DNA from: Chitinophagales bacterium
Lineage (GTDB): Bacteria > Bacteroidota > Bacteroidia > Chitinophagales > UBA10324
NCBI GenBank assembly: GCA_013816805.1
Contig: JACDDS010000010.1
Span: 62,001 to 126,000, forward strand
Length of the DNA stretch: 64,000 nt
Direction: 5' to 3'
In this document: piece by piece, positions 1 through 9,954 of the stretch
Layout: the number at the start of each line of letters is the position of its first letter
Numbering within the stretch: position 1 is the first letter of the stretch
Translations under genes and position numbers: made by a program
Notes under the pieces: model-generated
Database searches by the model: none
What the model was told of the DNA's origin: nothing
The model's input: the letters and a program-made list of their open reading frames with translations, nothing else

Positions 1-228
1 AATGCTGCCAATATCTACCGGAGAACCAAACTTCCCGGATTTATCAGAAAGTTGTGCGGTAAAAACATTGCCCGATTTCGCCGGGGCATCAACGGTATAG
101 CTTACGTCCACCATTTCGCCGCCGCATAAGGGTGTGCCCTTAATTTTTTGCGTGGTAATAGTAGTAAGCGCTGCCCACGAAAATGAATACAGGCAAACGC
201 AGGTTATCAATAGGAAAATTTTTTTCAT
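1..228 (-). CDS. Secreted protein, N-terminal 76 residues only (runs off the window start)
   Basis: The reverse strand reads from an ATG at 228 to the window edge without a stop. The first 20 or so residues form a signal peptide (MKKIFLL, then a hydrophobic run ending SWAA). The mature part speaks of GTPLCGGEMVDVSYTVDAP, a beta-sandwich style common in Bacteroidota cell-surface proteins. The C-terminus, where a T9SS sorting domain might lie, is outside the window. The function is unknown. Confidence 0.75.
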   Translation of the reverse strand, partial: MKKIFLLITCVCLYSFSWAALTTITTQKIKGTPLCGGEMVDVSYTVDAPAKSGNVFTAQLSDKSGKFGSPVDIGSI

Positions 229-587
229 GTTGTATTTTTTAATGTTGCAGAGTTGTTTTTAGGAAGTATCAAAAGTAGAAAGAAATTGATGACAGCAATA
301 AAAAAAGATTTTATTTTTTATCATTAAACCATACCAGTTTTTTTATGTCTAAGCTTGTTTTCATTAGTGCCTCGTGAGTTGAATGCGGAGAAGTATATTT
401 TAATTATACTGAATAAAAGATAAAGAGATGAAAGTGTATGTTCCATAATTTCTAGTTGGATAACACTAATTTTGCATCATCCATTTAGATTACCCTAAAA
501 AACAATGCCTTTTAGTTTTATTTCTTTGGTCTGTAAGTTGCATGGGGTAATGTTTATACTAAAATTCTATAAATTAAAATTCCTTTA
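229..587. other. Intergenic region between divergent secreted-protein genes
   Basis: These 359 bases separate two divergent genes and should hold both promoters. The sequence is very A+T-rich. I see no ORF, RNA gene, long repeat or complete TTTG-N19-21-TAnnTTTG promoter; TAAGTTG at about 535 is only a weak -7 candidate. Confidence 0.5.
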
Positions 588-2696
588 ATGGTATCTTCTT
601 TACGGTGGTGTCTGACTGTTATTATTATTTACACTTTTATTGAAAAATCTTCTGCACAGTTTCAATACATTTCACCTGTACCGGGAAGTATTTACCATAA
701 TCCTTCCACAAACATCATTTTAAAAAATGGTAATTTAATTGATAGCCTGTCCTTAACCCCCGGCTTATTTACTGTGGTTGGTTCTGTGAGCGGAGTTCAT
801 TCCATACGGGTTACTTTGTCTGATGACCAACAGACCATAGTCGCATATCCTGCAACCTACTTTGCAGACAGTGAAACAGTAAATGTTTCTGTTGCGACAG
901 GCATAAAAACTTCAACCGGGTTGGTTCTGAGAGATACTGCCTTCCAGTTTCAAACGCATCCTGATTACTATTTTAACAGAGGCTATGGAAAAAGATCTTA
1001 TGATTTGGATGGGGAAATTCCGCATAAAGCATATTTACCAGTTGACACAAGAACGGATTCTTCTGAAATCCCCTTGCCGCAATTTCTAATTACTGATAAT
1101 GGAAACGAATATCCTTCCAGGGTCTTTTACTACAATTTTAAATCCAGCGGCGAGCAGGACACCACCGATGACTATCAATTCAAAACCATTTTAAATGACA
1201 ATGGTGACTCTGTTTATGCATCCTATGATAACAATACCGGTATCGACTTCAAATTAAATAACAACGGATACCTGACCTTTTTTAATGGGTACGACAGTTC
1301 ATTTCAAATGATGGATTCTTCATATCACCTCATTGATAGCTTTTTCGCCGGCAATGGATATTATGCGGATGGCCATGACTTTCAAATTTTTCCCGACGGG
1401 CATAGCTACTTACTTGCTTACGATGAACAAATAATTGATATGAGCAAGGTGGTGAACAACGGAATAGATACTGCACACGTTACCGGTCTGATATTACAGG
1501 AGCTGGACAAGAAAAAGCAGGTTGTTTTTGAATGGAGAAGCTGGGATCACTTCGATATCCGGGATTCTTATGAACTTTTACATAACCACGCTGATATTGA
1601 TTTGGTACACGGGAATTCCATTGAACTGGAACAGGATGGCAATATCCTTCTCTCATCACGCCACTTGAGTGAAGTGACTAAGATTAACCATGCTACAGGT
1701 GAAACTATCTGGCGCTTCGGCGGAAAGAACAATCAATTTGCTTTTATTAATGACCCCGATTCCATCCCTTTCTATTACCAGCACGATGCCAGGCAGCTTG
1801 CTAACGGTCATATCACACTATTCAACAATAATAAGCAGGAAGGTATACCCGCCTCTGTAAAAGAATATGCTCTTGATGAAATTAATAAAACGGCCATGCT
1901 GGTCTGGTCTTACGTTCATCCCAGCCTCGACAGCGGCGCCATTATCATTAGCAATGCAATGGGTAATGCGCAGCGGTTACCAAATGGCAATACATTTATT
2001 TGCTGGGGTTATTTTATCAAGACTGCCCAGGTATCTTATCCGAATTTTACCGAAGTCGATTCACTCGGTAATATTGTATGGGAATTCCGGTTTACCGGGA
2101 ATGAGAATTACATCTCCTACAGGGCTTTTAAATTCGACTGGAAGCCTTGTGGATTGCCGGTACCTGCATCACTGGTAGTCAATAGTGTTACCTATAATTC
2201 AGCTGGCCTGAGCTGGGCGGTCCCCTCCTTTGCCAGTAACTACGAAGTGGACTATAAGGAAAGTGCTGCTGCAGACTGGATTGTGTTAACCACTTTCAAC
2301 AATAGCTACTTGCTTACCAGCCTCGTGCCCGAAACGCAGTACGACTGGCGGGTGAAAACAATTTGCACTGCAATGAGTGATAGCTCAGATTATACACCCG
2401 TTGAGCATTTTAACACCTTATCTACAGGGATTTCTTCGCCGCTGTCAGAAAAATTTTCTTTCTTCCCAAATCCCACCAAAGAAGTCTTGAACCTGGATTA
2501 CATACTAAATAAAAATAGCCCTGTTAATTGCTTCATTATAAATATGCTTGGAGAAATAGTGTTTAATAAGGCGTGGCATGAAACAGAAGGACATCATCTT
2601 TCTATCATCACTTTGCCATATTTGAATAAAGGGATTTACCTAATTGGCTTTAAAACAGAAGGTCAGGAATTCTACAAAAAAGTAATCATTCAATGA
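588..2696 (+). CDS. Secreted arylsulfotransferase-like (ASST) protein with T9SS sorting domain, paralog 1
   Basis: A 702-residue secreted protein. A signal peptide (about 1-23, ending SSAQF) precedes an Ig/Big-like domain (about 25-125). The middle part (about 160-515) is a beta-propeller of the arylsulfotransferase superfamily, with VHGNSIE (His341), SSRHLSE (Arg358, His359), TIWRFGGKNNQF and YQHDAR (His399). A fibronectin type III domain (about 520-608) and a T9SS type A C-terminal domain starting FFPNPT follow. Family members move sulfate between phenolic compounds, but many Bacteroidota homologs have no tested activity, so the substrate is unknown. It is the first of three tandem paralogs; the ATG at 588 is chosen because the signal peptide begins there. 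Confidence 0.85.
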   Translation: MVSSLRWCLTVIIIYTFIEKSSAQFQYISPVPGSIYHNPSTNIILKNGNLIDSLSLTPGLFTVVGSVSGVHSIRVTLSDDQQTIVAYPATYFADSETVNVSVATGIKTSTGLVLRDTAFQFQTHPDYYFNRGYGKRSYDLDGEIPHKAYLPVDTRTDSSEIPLPQFLITDNGNEYPSRVFYYNFKSSGEQDTTDDYQFKTILNDNGDSVYASYDNNTGIDFKLNNNGYLTFFNGYDSSFQMMDSSYHLIDSFFAGNGYYADGHDFQIFPDGHSYLLAYDEQIIDMSKVVNNGIDTAHVTGLILQELDKKKQVVFEWRSWDHFDIRDSYELLHNHADIDLVHGNSIELEQDGNILLSSRHLSEVTKINHATGETIWRFGGKNNQFAFINDPDSIPFYYQHDARQLANGHITLFNNNKQEGIPASVKEYALDEINKTAMLVWSYVHPSLDSGAIIISNAMGNAQRLPNGNTFICWGYFIKTAQVSYPNFTEVDSLGNIVWEFRFTGNENYISYRAFKFDWKPCGLPVPASLVVNSVTYNSAGLSWAVPSFASNYEVDYKESAAADWIVLTTFNNSYLLTSLVPETQYDWRVKTICTAMSDSSDYTPVEHFNTLSTGISSPLSEKFSFFPNPTKEVLNLDYILNKNSPVNCFIINMLGEIVFNKAWHETEGHHLSIITLPYLNKGIYLIGFKTEGQEFYKKVIIQ

Positions 2697-2805
2697 TCAG
2701 AAAGTAGAAGCTGACTTTCAAATGCCCTTTATAATTAATTGTATAATCCAGATTTTAGAGGGAACATTGCGGAAAATTTAGTCATTTTTTAGTAACTAAT
2801 TACAA

Positions 2806-4917
2806 ATGAAAAAATATTTTTTATTAGGTTTCTTATTAATAAGTTTTTTACATGTTAAAAAAGGTTTTGCCCAGTTTGAATACATTTCTCCCAAACCGAA
2901 TAGCATATATCATAATACCACTACAAATATTATTCTAAAAAACGGGGCACTTATAGACAGTACCTCACTGTCAGACAGCCTCTTTACGGTTACCGGCACA
3001 CTCAGCGGAAATCATACAGTTACTTTAATCCTTTCCGACGATAAAAAAACTATATTAATATATACCCAGCTTCCTTTTTCCCAAGGTGAAACTGTAACTG
3101 TAACGGTAGATTCTGCAATAAAAAAGCAAACCGGTGAGATCATCGCTGGTACCAGGTTTCAATTTCAAACGCATCCTGCGTTTACTGCTGGCAGACAGGC
3201 AGAGATGAAAAATGCTTTGGAAAAAATTTATAGCGATGAGCGTGGACTTAATCAGCTTAAAGTAAACCGGTCACAGTCAGATTCTATACCTCTTCCCCAA
3301 TATGAGATTACTTCCACCGGAAAAGAATTTACAGGTGATGCTTTCTTCTACAATTTTAAAAGCACAATTCCGGGAGATCAGACTGATGATTACCAGTTCC
3401 GAACCATACTTAAAGATAGCGGCGATTCCGTATATGCAGTTCGCAATAATAATGCAGGCATAGATTTTAAGATAAATCATAATGGATATCTTACCTACTA
3501 TAATGAAGAAGACAGTGGTTTTGAAATGATGGACTCTAATTACCGTGTTATAGATTCATTTTTTGCAGGAAACGGGTACCAGGCAGATAACCATGAATTC
3601 CAGATTTTCCCTGACGGTCATTGCTTTTTTCTGAGCTACGATGTACAGGTGCTAAACATGAAATTATATTATCCCAATGGCGATACAGCAGCCAATGTTA
3701 CCGGAACCATATTACAGGAACTGGATAAAAATAAACATGTAGTTTTTGAATGGAGAAGCTGGGATAACTTTGCCATTAATGATTCTTACATAGATGCTAA
3801 TAATATACACGACGTAGACCTGGTTCACGGAAATGCTATTGAAATTGATGCAGATAGTAATATTCTTCTCTCATCCCGGCATTTAAGTGAAATCACAAAA
3901 ATTGATCACAATACTGGAGGAACTATTTGGAGATGGGGTGGCAAAAACAACCAGTTCACGTTTATAAACGATACGGTAAACCGTAACCAGTTTTATTACC
4001 AGCACGATATTCGTCGCTTACCTAATGGAAACTATTCTCTTTTTAATAATAATAACACGCAACCCACTCCCTCTTCCGCAAAGGAATATACACTGGATCC
4101 TATAAATAAAACTGCTACATTGAAATGGATCTTCATCCGTCCCCCCATTGATGACAAAAAGTTAAACAGCAATGCAATGGGTAATGTGCAGCTACTGCCG
4201 AACGGCGATCGTTTTATTTGCTGGGGACTTATTGCACCTACGGACCCGCCAGCGCCAATGCCCAATTTTACAGAAGTGGATTCTCTTGGTAACATTGTGT
4301 GGGAATTCCGATTTACAGGCAATGAGGGATATTTTTCTTACCGCGCCTTTAAATTTAACTGGGAACGATGTGGAGCACCGTTGCCCGAATCACTTGCCAT
4401 TAGCGATATTACCTCAAAATCTGCGAACTTTTCCTGGGGAGTACCTTCTTATGCCTCTCAATTCGAGTTTGATTATAAGACCGATTCCAGCACTGAATGG
4501 ACCAGCTTCGTAACCGCCGACCATTCCTATTTTTTAACTGATTTGATGCCTGAGACCGTTTATGACTGGCGGATCAGAACGGTATGCACTGTTTTTAATG
4601 ACAGCTCTGAATATTCCCCGATCCAGAAATTTAATACTATTGCGAGCACTATTTCTCAATCGGCCGGAACGAATTTTTATTTTTATCCAAATCCTGCAAG
4701 TGATCGCTTACGGCTGAATTTCGATTTACAAAAAAGCAGCACCGTTACATTCTTTATTTCCAACGTGATTGGGGAAGCTATTTACTCAAAGCAATGGACT
4801 GCGAAAGAGGGCTTCAATTCAAATGAGATTTATTTACCCGCACTTTCTTCCGGCATTTATTTTACAAACTTTAAAAGTAATACGGGGGAGGCCCACAAGC
4901 AATTAGTTATTAGGTGA
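2806..4917 (+). CDS. Secreted arylsulfotransferase-like (ASST) protein with T9SS sorting domain, paralog 2
   Basis: This 703-residue protein has the same architecture as the upstream gene: signal peptide ending KKGFAQF, N-terminal beta domain, ASST-like propeller with VHGNAIE, SSRHLSEITK and YQHDIRRL, fibronectin type III domain, and a T9SS type A domain starting FYPNPAS. Long stretches are nearly identical to paralog 1, pointing to a local tandem duplication. The 109-base gap upstream contains no obvious terminator, so it may be co-transcribed with paralog 1. The acceptor and donor of any sulfotransfer cannot be told from the sequence. Confidence 0.85.
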   Translation: MKKYFLLGFLLISFLHVKKGFAQFEYISPKPNSIYHNTTTNIILKNGALIDSTSLSDSLFTVTGTLSGNHTVTLILSDDKKTILIYTQLPFSQGETVTVTVDSAIKKQTGEIIAGTRFQFQTHPAFTAGRQAEMKNALEKIYSDERGLNQLKVNRSQSDSIPLPQYEITSTGKEFTGDAFFYNFKSTIPGDQTDDYQFRTILKDSGDSVYAVRNNNAGIDFKINHNGYLTYYNEEDSGFEMMDSNYRVIDSFFAGNGYQADNHEFQIFPDGHCFFLSYDVQVLNMKLYYPNGDTAANVTGTILQELDKNKHVVFEWRSWDNFAINDSYIDANNIHDVDLVHGNAIEIDADSNILLSSRHLSEITKIDHNTGGTIWRWGGKNNQFTFINDTVNRNQFYYQHDIRRLPNGNYSLFNNNNTQPTPSSAKEYTLDPINKTATLKWIFIRPPIDDKKLNSNAMGNVQLLPNGDRFICWGLIAPTDPPAPMPNFTEVDSLGNIVWEFRFTGNEGYFSYRAFKFNWERCGAPLPESLAISDITSKSANFSWGVPSYASQFEFDYKTDSSTEWTSFVTADHSYFLTDLMPETVYDWRIRTVCTVFNDSSEYSPIQKFNTIASTISQSAGTNFYFYPNPASDRLRLNFDLQKSSTVTFFISNVIGEAIYSKQWTAKEGFNSNEIYLPALSSGIYFTNFKSNTGEAHKQLVIR

Positions 4918-5095
4918 ATTAAAGAGTCAAATATTTCGGGGCCTAAACCTTTTGCCGGATCTCTCGTAAAAGAGCTTGCACTTTTCAAAATAAATCCACT
5001 CTGAATTTGAACCTTATCCATTCATCCGCAGGTGGTTTATACTGCGGAAAGTATTTTATCCAAACACCATTTCTTAACAACCTGTAATCGTAATC

Positions 5096-7198
5096 ATGAA
5101 AAAAAAGCGCTCTTTAATAGCTTCCTGTTTATTTGTATGCCTTTCAGTAATTGTTAATGCCCAATTCAATTATATCAGCCCTGTTCCCGGGTCAAAGTAT
5201 CATTATCCGCAGGAAACAATTATTCTTAAAACCGGTGAAGCCTTTGATGAAAATTCAACTCTGAAAAAAGACATCGTCGAAATCTACGGTTCCAAAAGCG
5301 GCAAACACGGGTGGAAGACAATTCTTTCTGAAAATAAAACACTGATCATTAAACCTGAACCGGAATTTGCATGGAATGAAACAGTAACTGTAATCGTCCA
5401 TAATAATCTTAAAAAGAAAGATGGCACTACCATAACAGGCAACTCTTTTTCTTTCGATATCAGAAATGGAATCTCAACAGAGGAAAGAGAGCGCTATCTC
5501 CGGAGCGATAAAGAAATAATACGGGAAGATTTTCCGAATAATATATTACCTGAACAATTACGAACAGGCAATCTGGATTCCATGCCCACCTTTGTTATCA
5601 ATGTAAATAATAACCCCGCGCATGGACAAATCTTTTATGATAACCAGTCGGATGATGAAAATGATACAAACTCTTTTCCCACCATTATCAATAACAACGG
5701 CTCCATAATTTGGGCAAAGGATTTAGGCATGAACGGACACGATTTTAAGATTAATTATAATGGCTATCTCACCTATTATGATCTGGTAAATTTTCAGTGG
5801 ATCATTATGGATTCAAATTATAACCGGATTGATTCTGTTCAATGCGGAAACGGATATGAATTAGAGACCAACGGCCACGATTGTGTTATCTATCCTGATA
5901 AGCATACATTCCTCCTTGCGTATGATGATCAAACTATTGACATGAGCCAGGTAGTCGCGGGGGGGAATTCGGATGCAACCGTAAAAGGCCTGATTGTGCA
6001 GGAACTGGACATCAAAAAGAATGTAGTATTTCAATGGAGAAGCTGGGACCACTTCCAAATAACGGATGCCGACTCAAACACTGTGCTCACCGGGCTTACC
6101 GTGGATTACGTTCATGGAAACGCAGTGGAGCGCGATAACGACGGCAATATAATGGTCTCCTGCCGCAATCTGTGCGAGATTACTAAAATCAATACCTCTA
6201 CCGGCGATATTATATGGAGGATGGGCGGAGAAAATAACCAGTTTAAATTTTTGAAGGACAATATTCCGCAGCATTTCAGCTACCAGCATGATATCCGCAG
6301 AATCACAAATGGCCATGTTACCCTTTTCAATGATGGAGATTATCTTCCTGTTCAAATATCGAGCGCCAAGGAATATGCATTGGATGAAGTAAATAAGGTT
6401 GCCACACTTACCTGGTATTATGAGCATCCGGATATTAATGGCAATCATGTGTACGGACGCGCTTCCGGAAGCACTCAACGCCTGCCCAATGGAAATACCA
6501 TGATCAGCTGGGGAACGATATATGCCGACCAGGGAATTCCAAATATTACGGAGGTTGATCTCAATAAAAACATTACCTGGGAAATGACTTTCGACGATGG
6601 AACTCAAAGAAGTTACCGCACGCATAAGTATGCATGGAATCCCTGCAGCCGCATTACCTCTTACACCATGAATGCCGCACCCGGAAAAACACAAGTGACT
6701 TTATCGTGGGGGGATGCCACCGGCGCTACTAAATACAAGGTATACTACCGGATGGCAGGAACCGGCACCTGGATCACTGCAGGAAAAACAAGCAGCACCC
6801 AATTGGTTATAAAAAATCTTATAACTTCCACTAAGTATGAATGGAGGGTAAAAACGATCTGCTCCGGCAATGGGACTTCCCATTATTCTGAAACAGCTTC
6901 GTTTACTACACTTTCGGCCAGAGAAACAGATCCTCTAAACAGTGGCACTGATTTGCTTGATGCTGAAGTTTATCCTAATCCTGCATTCGCGGTGATTACC
7001 CTATCAATAAAAGGAGATAGTGGAAATGAGCCTGCTTTAGTCACTATCCGTAATATGCTCGGTGAAATTCAAATGACACAGGAAATTGCTAATGCAGGGC
7101 AAATACAGTTGAACGTTCAGAATTTATCTAAAGGCTTTTATACTGCAGAAATACGTTGCGGAGCGAAATCGGTTATTAAAAAATTTATAAAGGAATAG
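5096..7198 (+). CDS. Secreted arylsulfotransferase-like (ASST) protein with T9SS sorting domain, diverged paralog 3
   Basis: This 700-residue protein is the most diverged of the three paralogs. It has a signal peptide ending VNAQF, the N-terminal beta domain, the propeller with VHGNAVE and YQHDIRRI, a fibronectin type III domain and a T9SS type A domain (VYPNPAF). Where paralogs 1 and 2 have SSRHLSE it reads SCRNLCE, so the histidine after the arginine is asparagine. Whether that residue takes part in catalysis in this branch is unknown. The change may mean a different substrate or loss of activity. Confidence 0.85.
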   Translation: MKKKRSLIASCLFVCLSVIVNAQFNYISPVPGSKYHYPQETIILKTGEAFDENSTLKKDIVEIYGSKSGKHGWKTILSENKTLIIKPEPEFAWNETVTVIVHNNLKKKDGTTITGNSFSFDIRNGISTEERERYLRSDKEIIREDFPNNILPEQLRTGNLDSMPTFVINVNNNPAHGQIFYDNQSDDENDTNSFPTIINNNGSIIWAKDLGMNGHDFKINYNGYLTYYDLVNFQWIIMDSNYNRIDSVQCGNGYELETNGHDCVIYPDKHTFLLAYDDQTIDMSQVVAGGNSDATVKGLIVQELDIKKNVVFQWRSWDHFQITDADSNTVLTGLTVDYVHGNAVERDNDGNIMVSCRNLCEITKINTSTGDIIWRMGGENNQFKFLKDNIPQHFSYQHDIRRITNGHVTLFNDGDYLPVQISSAKEYALDEVNKVATLTWYYEHPDINGNHVYGRASGSTQRLPNGNTMISWGTIYADQGIPNITEVDLNKNITWEMTFDDGTQRSYRTHKYAWNPCSRITSYTMNAAPGKTQVTLSWGDATGATKYKVYYRMAGTGTWITAGKTSSTQLVIKNLITSTKYEWRVKTICSGNGTSHYSETASFTTLSARETDPLNSGTDLLDAEVYPNPAFAVITLSIKGDSGNEPALVTIRNMLGEIQMTQEIANAGQIQLNVQNLSKGFYTAEIRCGAKSVIKKFIKE

Positions 7199-7447
7199 AT
7201 TCCTGATAAATTGGTAAGCCGGAATATTCCTTTATCAATTGTGGCAATGGCGGGTTTTAATGAAGCGGTTTTAAAAGCTGTTGTTGCGAACGAAGTGAAG
7301 TAATCTGCCTATAAGACCATTTGATAATTTATGGAGATTCCTGTGACTCTTACCTTCGCAAAGACGCAGTTAGCAAGCTTAAATGGCTTGGGAGATTTAA
7401 CTGGTAATGGGTGAACATCTATATTGTCAATAACTTTAACTTTGAGT

Positions 7448-7741
7448 ATGCTCACAAAAGATGTTCAGCAAACAATCATCGAACGAATAAAGCCTTACAA
7501 ACCAACACGGATTGGGATTTTTGGCTCGTATTCAAGAGATGAGCAAACAGAAGGAAGTGATCTTGATATCCTGATAGATTTTAAAGACAGCATCGACCTA
7601 TTCGACCTCGTTGGCCTGGAACAGCAACTCAGTGAATTGATTGGTGTGAAAGTAGACCTGGTTACCGAAGCTTCCGTGCATCCATCTCTCAGAACGTATA
7701 TTCTGGCTGATTTGAAATTGCTCCTTAATGAAGAGGGATGA
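7448..7741 (+). CDS. mntA: MntA-type nucleotidyltransferase antitoxin
   Basis: A 97-residue minimal nucleotidyltransferase. The pol-beta signature GSYSRDEQTEGSDLDIL is complete, with GS, the arginine and both metal-binding aspartates. In known MntA-HepT pairs the MntA protein modifies the HepT RNase and so silences it. The frame is open from a TTG at 7424, but the ATG at 7448 (MLTKDVQQ) fits the usual family start better. The following hepT gene begins 14 bases before this stop, the usual overlap for this pair, but that toxin gene is broken, leaving this antitoxin orphaned. Confidence 0.85.
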   Translation: MLTKDVQQTIIERIKPYKPTRIGIFGSYSRDEQTEGSDLDILIDFKDSIDLFDLVGLEQQLSELIGVKVDLVTEASVHPSLRTYILADLKLLLNEEG

Positions 7742-8050
7742 TCATGTCTACGTCAGACATATTCTATTTTGCATTGAAGGCATTGAAGAATATACTCAGC
7801 AATTGACTTTTGAAAAATTTATTATCAATAAGTTAATTCAGGATGGTGTATTGGGAAATCTTGAAATTATTGGCGAAGCAGTAAAAAATATCTGTGACGA
7901 GTTTAGGAATCTCCATACTGAAATTCCATGAAGAAGATGTCAGGAATGAGATAAAAACTTATTCATGATTACAGGGGTGTTGATATGCAATCTGTTTGGA
8001 AAGCAGTTCACCACTCAATCCCGGAATTGAAAACTTACTGCAGAAAATTA
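7728..8050 (+). pseudogene. hepT: Decayed HepT-like (DUF86) toxin gene
   Basis: The frame opens like a normal HepT (MKRDDHVYVRHILFCIEGIE, later GEAVKNI) but stops after 67 codons at TEIP, directly before the expected Trp. One base appears lost there. In the +1 frame one reads KKMSGMR, a stop, then KLIHDYRGVDMQSVWKAVHHSIPELKT. That downstream piece is the family's C-terminal half with the R-x4-H-x-Y RNase motif. Near 8030 the frame seems to slip again. At least a frameshift, an in-frame stop and a second indel separate the motif from the start, so no active toxin is expected. The 3' end is approximate. Confidence 0.75.
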
Positions 8051-8067
8051 GGTCGATCAGGACATAT

Positions 8068-8988
8068 TTACAGCTCTTCTTTACGGAAGGGCTTTTTTAT
8101 TTGGTTTGGAATCAGACCGACAATTTGATTCCGGAACTTATAACCAGTATAAAAGATCACTGAAAAGAGAATGAAAAGTGTTCCGATATAAAATCCTGCA
8201 TTCAATTCGTTTTGCTCGTTGAAAAAAATAAACGCCAGTATTATTCCATATACCGGTTCCATATTCAGTGATAGACTAGCCGTGAAGGCCGAAACGTAAC
8301 GCAGGGATTTCATGGAAAGATTAAAAGGAATTACGGTACATACAATGGTAAAGATCATCAGCAATAACCAGTCCTGTGAATCCGGGATGTATTTGTCGGT
8401 AGGAAAAAGGTATAAATAAGCCGGCATTAAAAGCGTGAGGTAAACGAACCCGCTGCACAGCTCATAGGTGGTTACCGTCTCCGAATTGTACTTCATCATC
8501 AGCTTCCTGTTTAGTATGGTAAAATACGAACCGAGTAATGCAGAGATCAGTCCGAGGATAATACCGGTACGGTAGATCTCATGAAAGGTGAAGATCAAAA
8601 ACATTCCTATCACGGCAAACAGGGCAAGAAAAAATTCCTGCCAGCTAAACTTCTGCTTCATGATCAGCGGTTCCATGATGGCTGAGAACACTGCGATCAT
8701 GGCAAGGCAGCTCATGCCAACGGAAATGTTGGAATACTTAATCGAACCGTAAAAGAAAAGCCAGTGAATAGCTACCAGCAACCCCACTAAGCTGATGCGC
8801 ATCGTTTCTTTCCACGGGAGCCATTTTACATTTTTTGTAAATAGTGAAATGATGATCCAGCAGGCAGAAGTCAGCAGCAGGCGGTACCATACTAATAATC
8901 CTTCTGTCAGTTGAATGGCTTTGGCAAAGAGGCCGGTAAAACCCCATAAAAAGATACTGATGTGCATAAGAATTAAAGAGCGGCGCAT
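8068..8988 (-). CDS. EamA/DMT-family permease
   Basis: A 306-residue, very hydrophobic protein with about ten membrane segments arranged as two repeats. It starts MRRSLILMHISIFLWGFTG, typical of EamA transporters, with LVWYRLLL in the first repeat and TASLSLNMEPVYGIILAF in the second. Members export amino acids, metabolites or drugs; the substrate here is not predictable. It converges on the decayed toxin gene. The ATG at 8988 places the first membrane helix at the usual distance. Confidence 0.85.
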   Translation of the reverse strand: MRRSLILMHISIFLWGFTGLFAKAIQLTEGLLVWYRLLLTSACWIIISLFTKNVKWLPWKETMRISLVGLLVAIHWLFFYGSIKYSNISVGMSCLAMIAVFSAIMEPLIMKQKFSWQEFFLALFAVIGMFLIFTFHEIYRTGIILGLISALLGSYFTILNRKLMMKYNSETVTTYELCSGFVYLTLLMPAYLYLFPTDKYIPDSQDWLLLMIFTIVCTVIPFNLSMKSLRYVSAFTASLSLNMEPVYGIILAFIFFNEQNELNAGFYIGTLFILFSVIFYTGYKFRNQIVGLIPNQIKKPFRKEEL

Positions 8989-9217
8989 GTAAATATCTGC
9001 AAAAGTAATAGATACCCACTGAGGTTTAAGTGTGCCTGAATAATATTCAATTGTGCAACGGAAATCACTGTAATTTGGTTATAATGATCAATAAAACAAG
9101 GTATTGACCCGGAGAGAAGTGAATGGTGAATTATCAATCTTGTTAAGAAAGTATCTGCATTCGTGGATACATATTTGTAAGTAGTGGTTCAAATAGAATT
9201 ATTTATAAATTTAAATC

Positions 9218-9880
9218 ATGAATAACTTGAAATCACTATTACTAGTCGCTTCCCTTTCCTTTGCAACCTTCAGTGCTTATTCGCAGGCAACGGTTACTTC
9301 CACCAGTATTGAAAAAGAAAACCGCAATGCCGTGATGGTAGCGATCGACCAGCCGGTTAATATTACAGAAAATGCCCTGGAGCAGCGTTTGAAGCACTCC
9401 GGGCTAAGCGGCAAAACGCGTAACAATGCTACCAGTTACAAGGCAGTTACCCTTTCGGAAATAGCACCGGAAAAGGTGGACATCTATACTAAGGTAGAGC
9501 CGGGACAAAACAAAAACACCAGCATTGTGTATATGGCAGTATCTAAAGGGTACAATAATTTTACGAATTCTGAAGGTGACAGCATGATCACGGAGCATAT
9601 TAAAACGTTCCTGAACTCCTTTGTAAAAGATGCGAGCGCTTTTTCAGCCGATCTTAATGTTGCCAGTCAGCTCGATGAGGTAAACAGCCTGCAAAAAGAC
9701 TACGACAATCTAATGGATGATTTAAAGGCTTTGGAAGCAAAGAAGGCAGATATTGAAAGCAGCATCGCCAATAAGACGAAAGATATCCAGGCAAAAAAAG
9801 AGGACCTTGATCAAAAGAAACAAGCGCTTGAAGATCTGAAAACTAAAAGGGCCGGATTGGACGATACACTTAAGCATTAA
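9218..9880 (+). CDS. Secreted or periplasmic coiled-coil protein of unknown function
   Basis: A 220-residue protein with a signal peptide (about 1-22, ending SAYSQA). The middle part has no family I recognise. Residues about 150-220 are a charged, Lys/Asp/Leu-rich heptad region typical of a coiled coil (ALEAKKADIESSIANKTK and following). There is no T9SS domain and no lipobox. A strong terminator directly follows, so it is likely a single-gene transcript. Confidence 0.75.
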   Translation: MNNLKSLLLVASLSFATFSAYSQATVTSTSIEKENRNAVMVAIDQPVNITENALEQRLKHSGLSGKTRNNATSYKAVTLSEIAPEKVDIYTKVEPGQNKNTSIVYMAVSKGYNNFTNSEGDSMITEHIKTFLNSFVKDASAFSADLNVASQLDEVNSLQKDYDNLMDDLKALEAKKADIESSIANKTKDIQAKKEDLDQKKQALEDLKTKRAGLDDTLKH

Positions 9881-9883
9881 CTT

Positions 9884-9912
9884 AAAAACCTGTGGCTCCA
9901 CAGGTTTTTTTT
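9884..9912 (+). terminator. Rho-independent terminator after the coiled-coil protein gene
   Basis: Arms 9884-9895 and 9898-9909 are perfect complements (AAAAACCTGTGG and its inverse) with a tiny loop, followed by more T residues. It begins four bases after the stop codon. Confidence 0.85.
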
Positions 9913-9954
9913 ATTTGGGGTTCTTCCCGCTTATCTCACTATACTTAGGCAGGT

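Noticed and set aside
6074-6694. Long minus-strand frame (206 codons) inside the third ASST-like gene
   Set aside because: It lies wholly opposite a conserved secreted-protein gene, has no family resemblance, and its composition is that of an antisense shadow.
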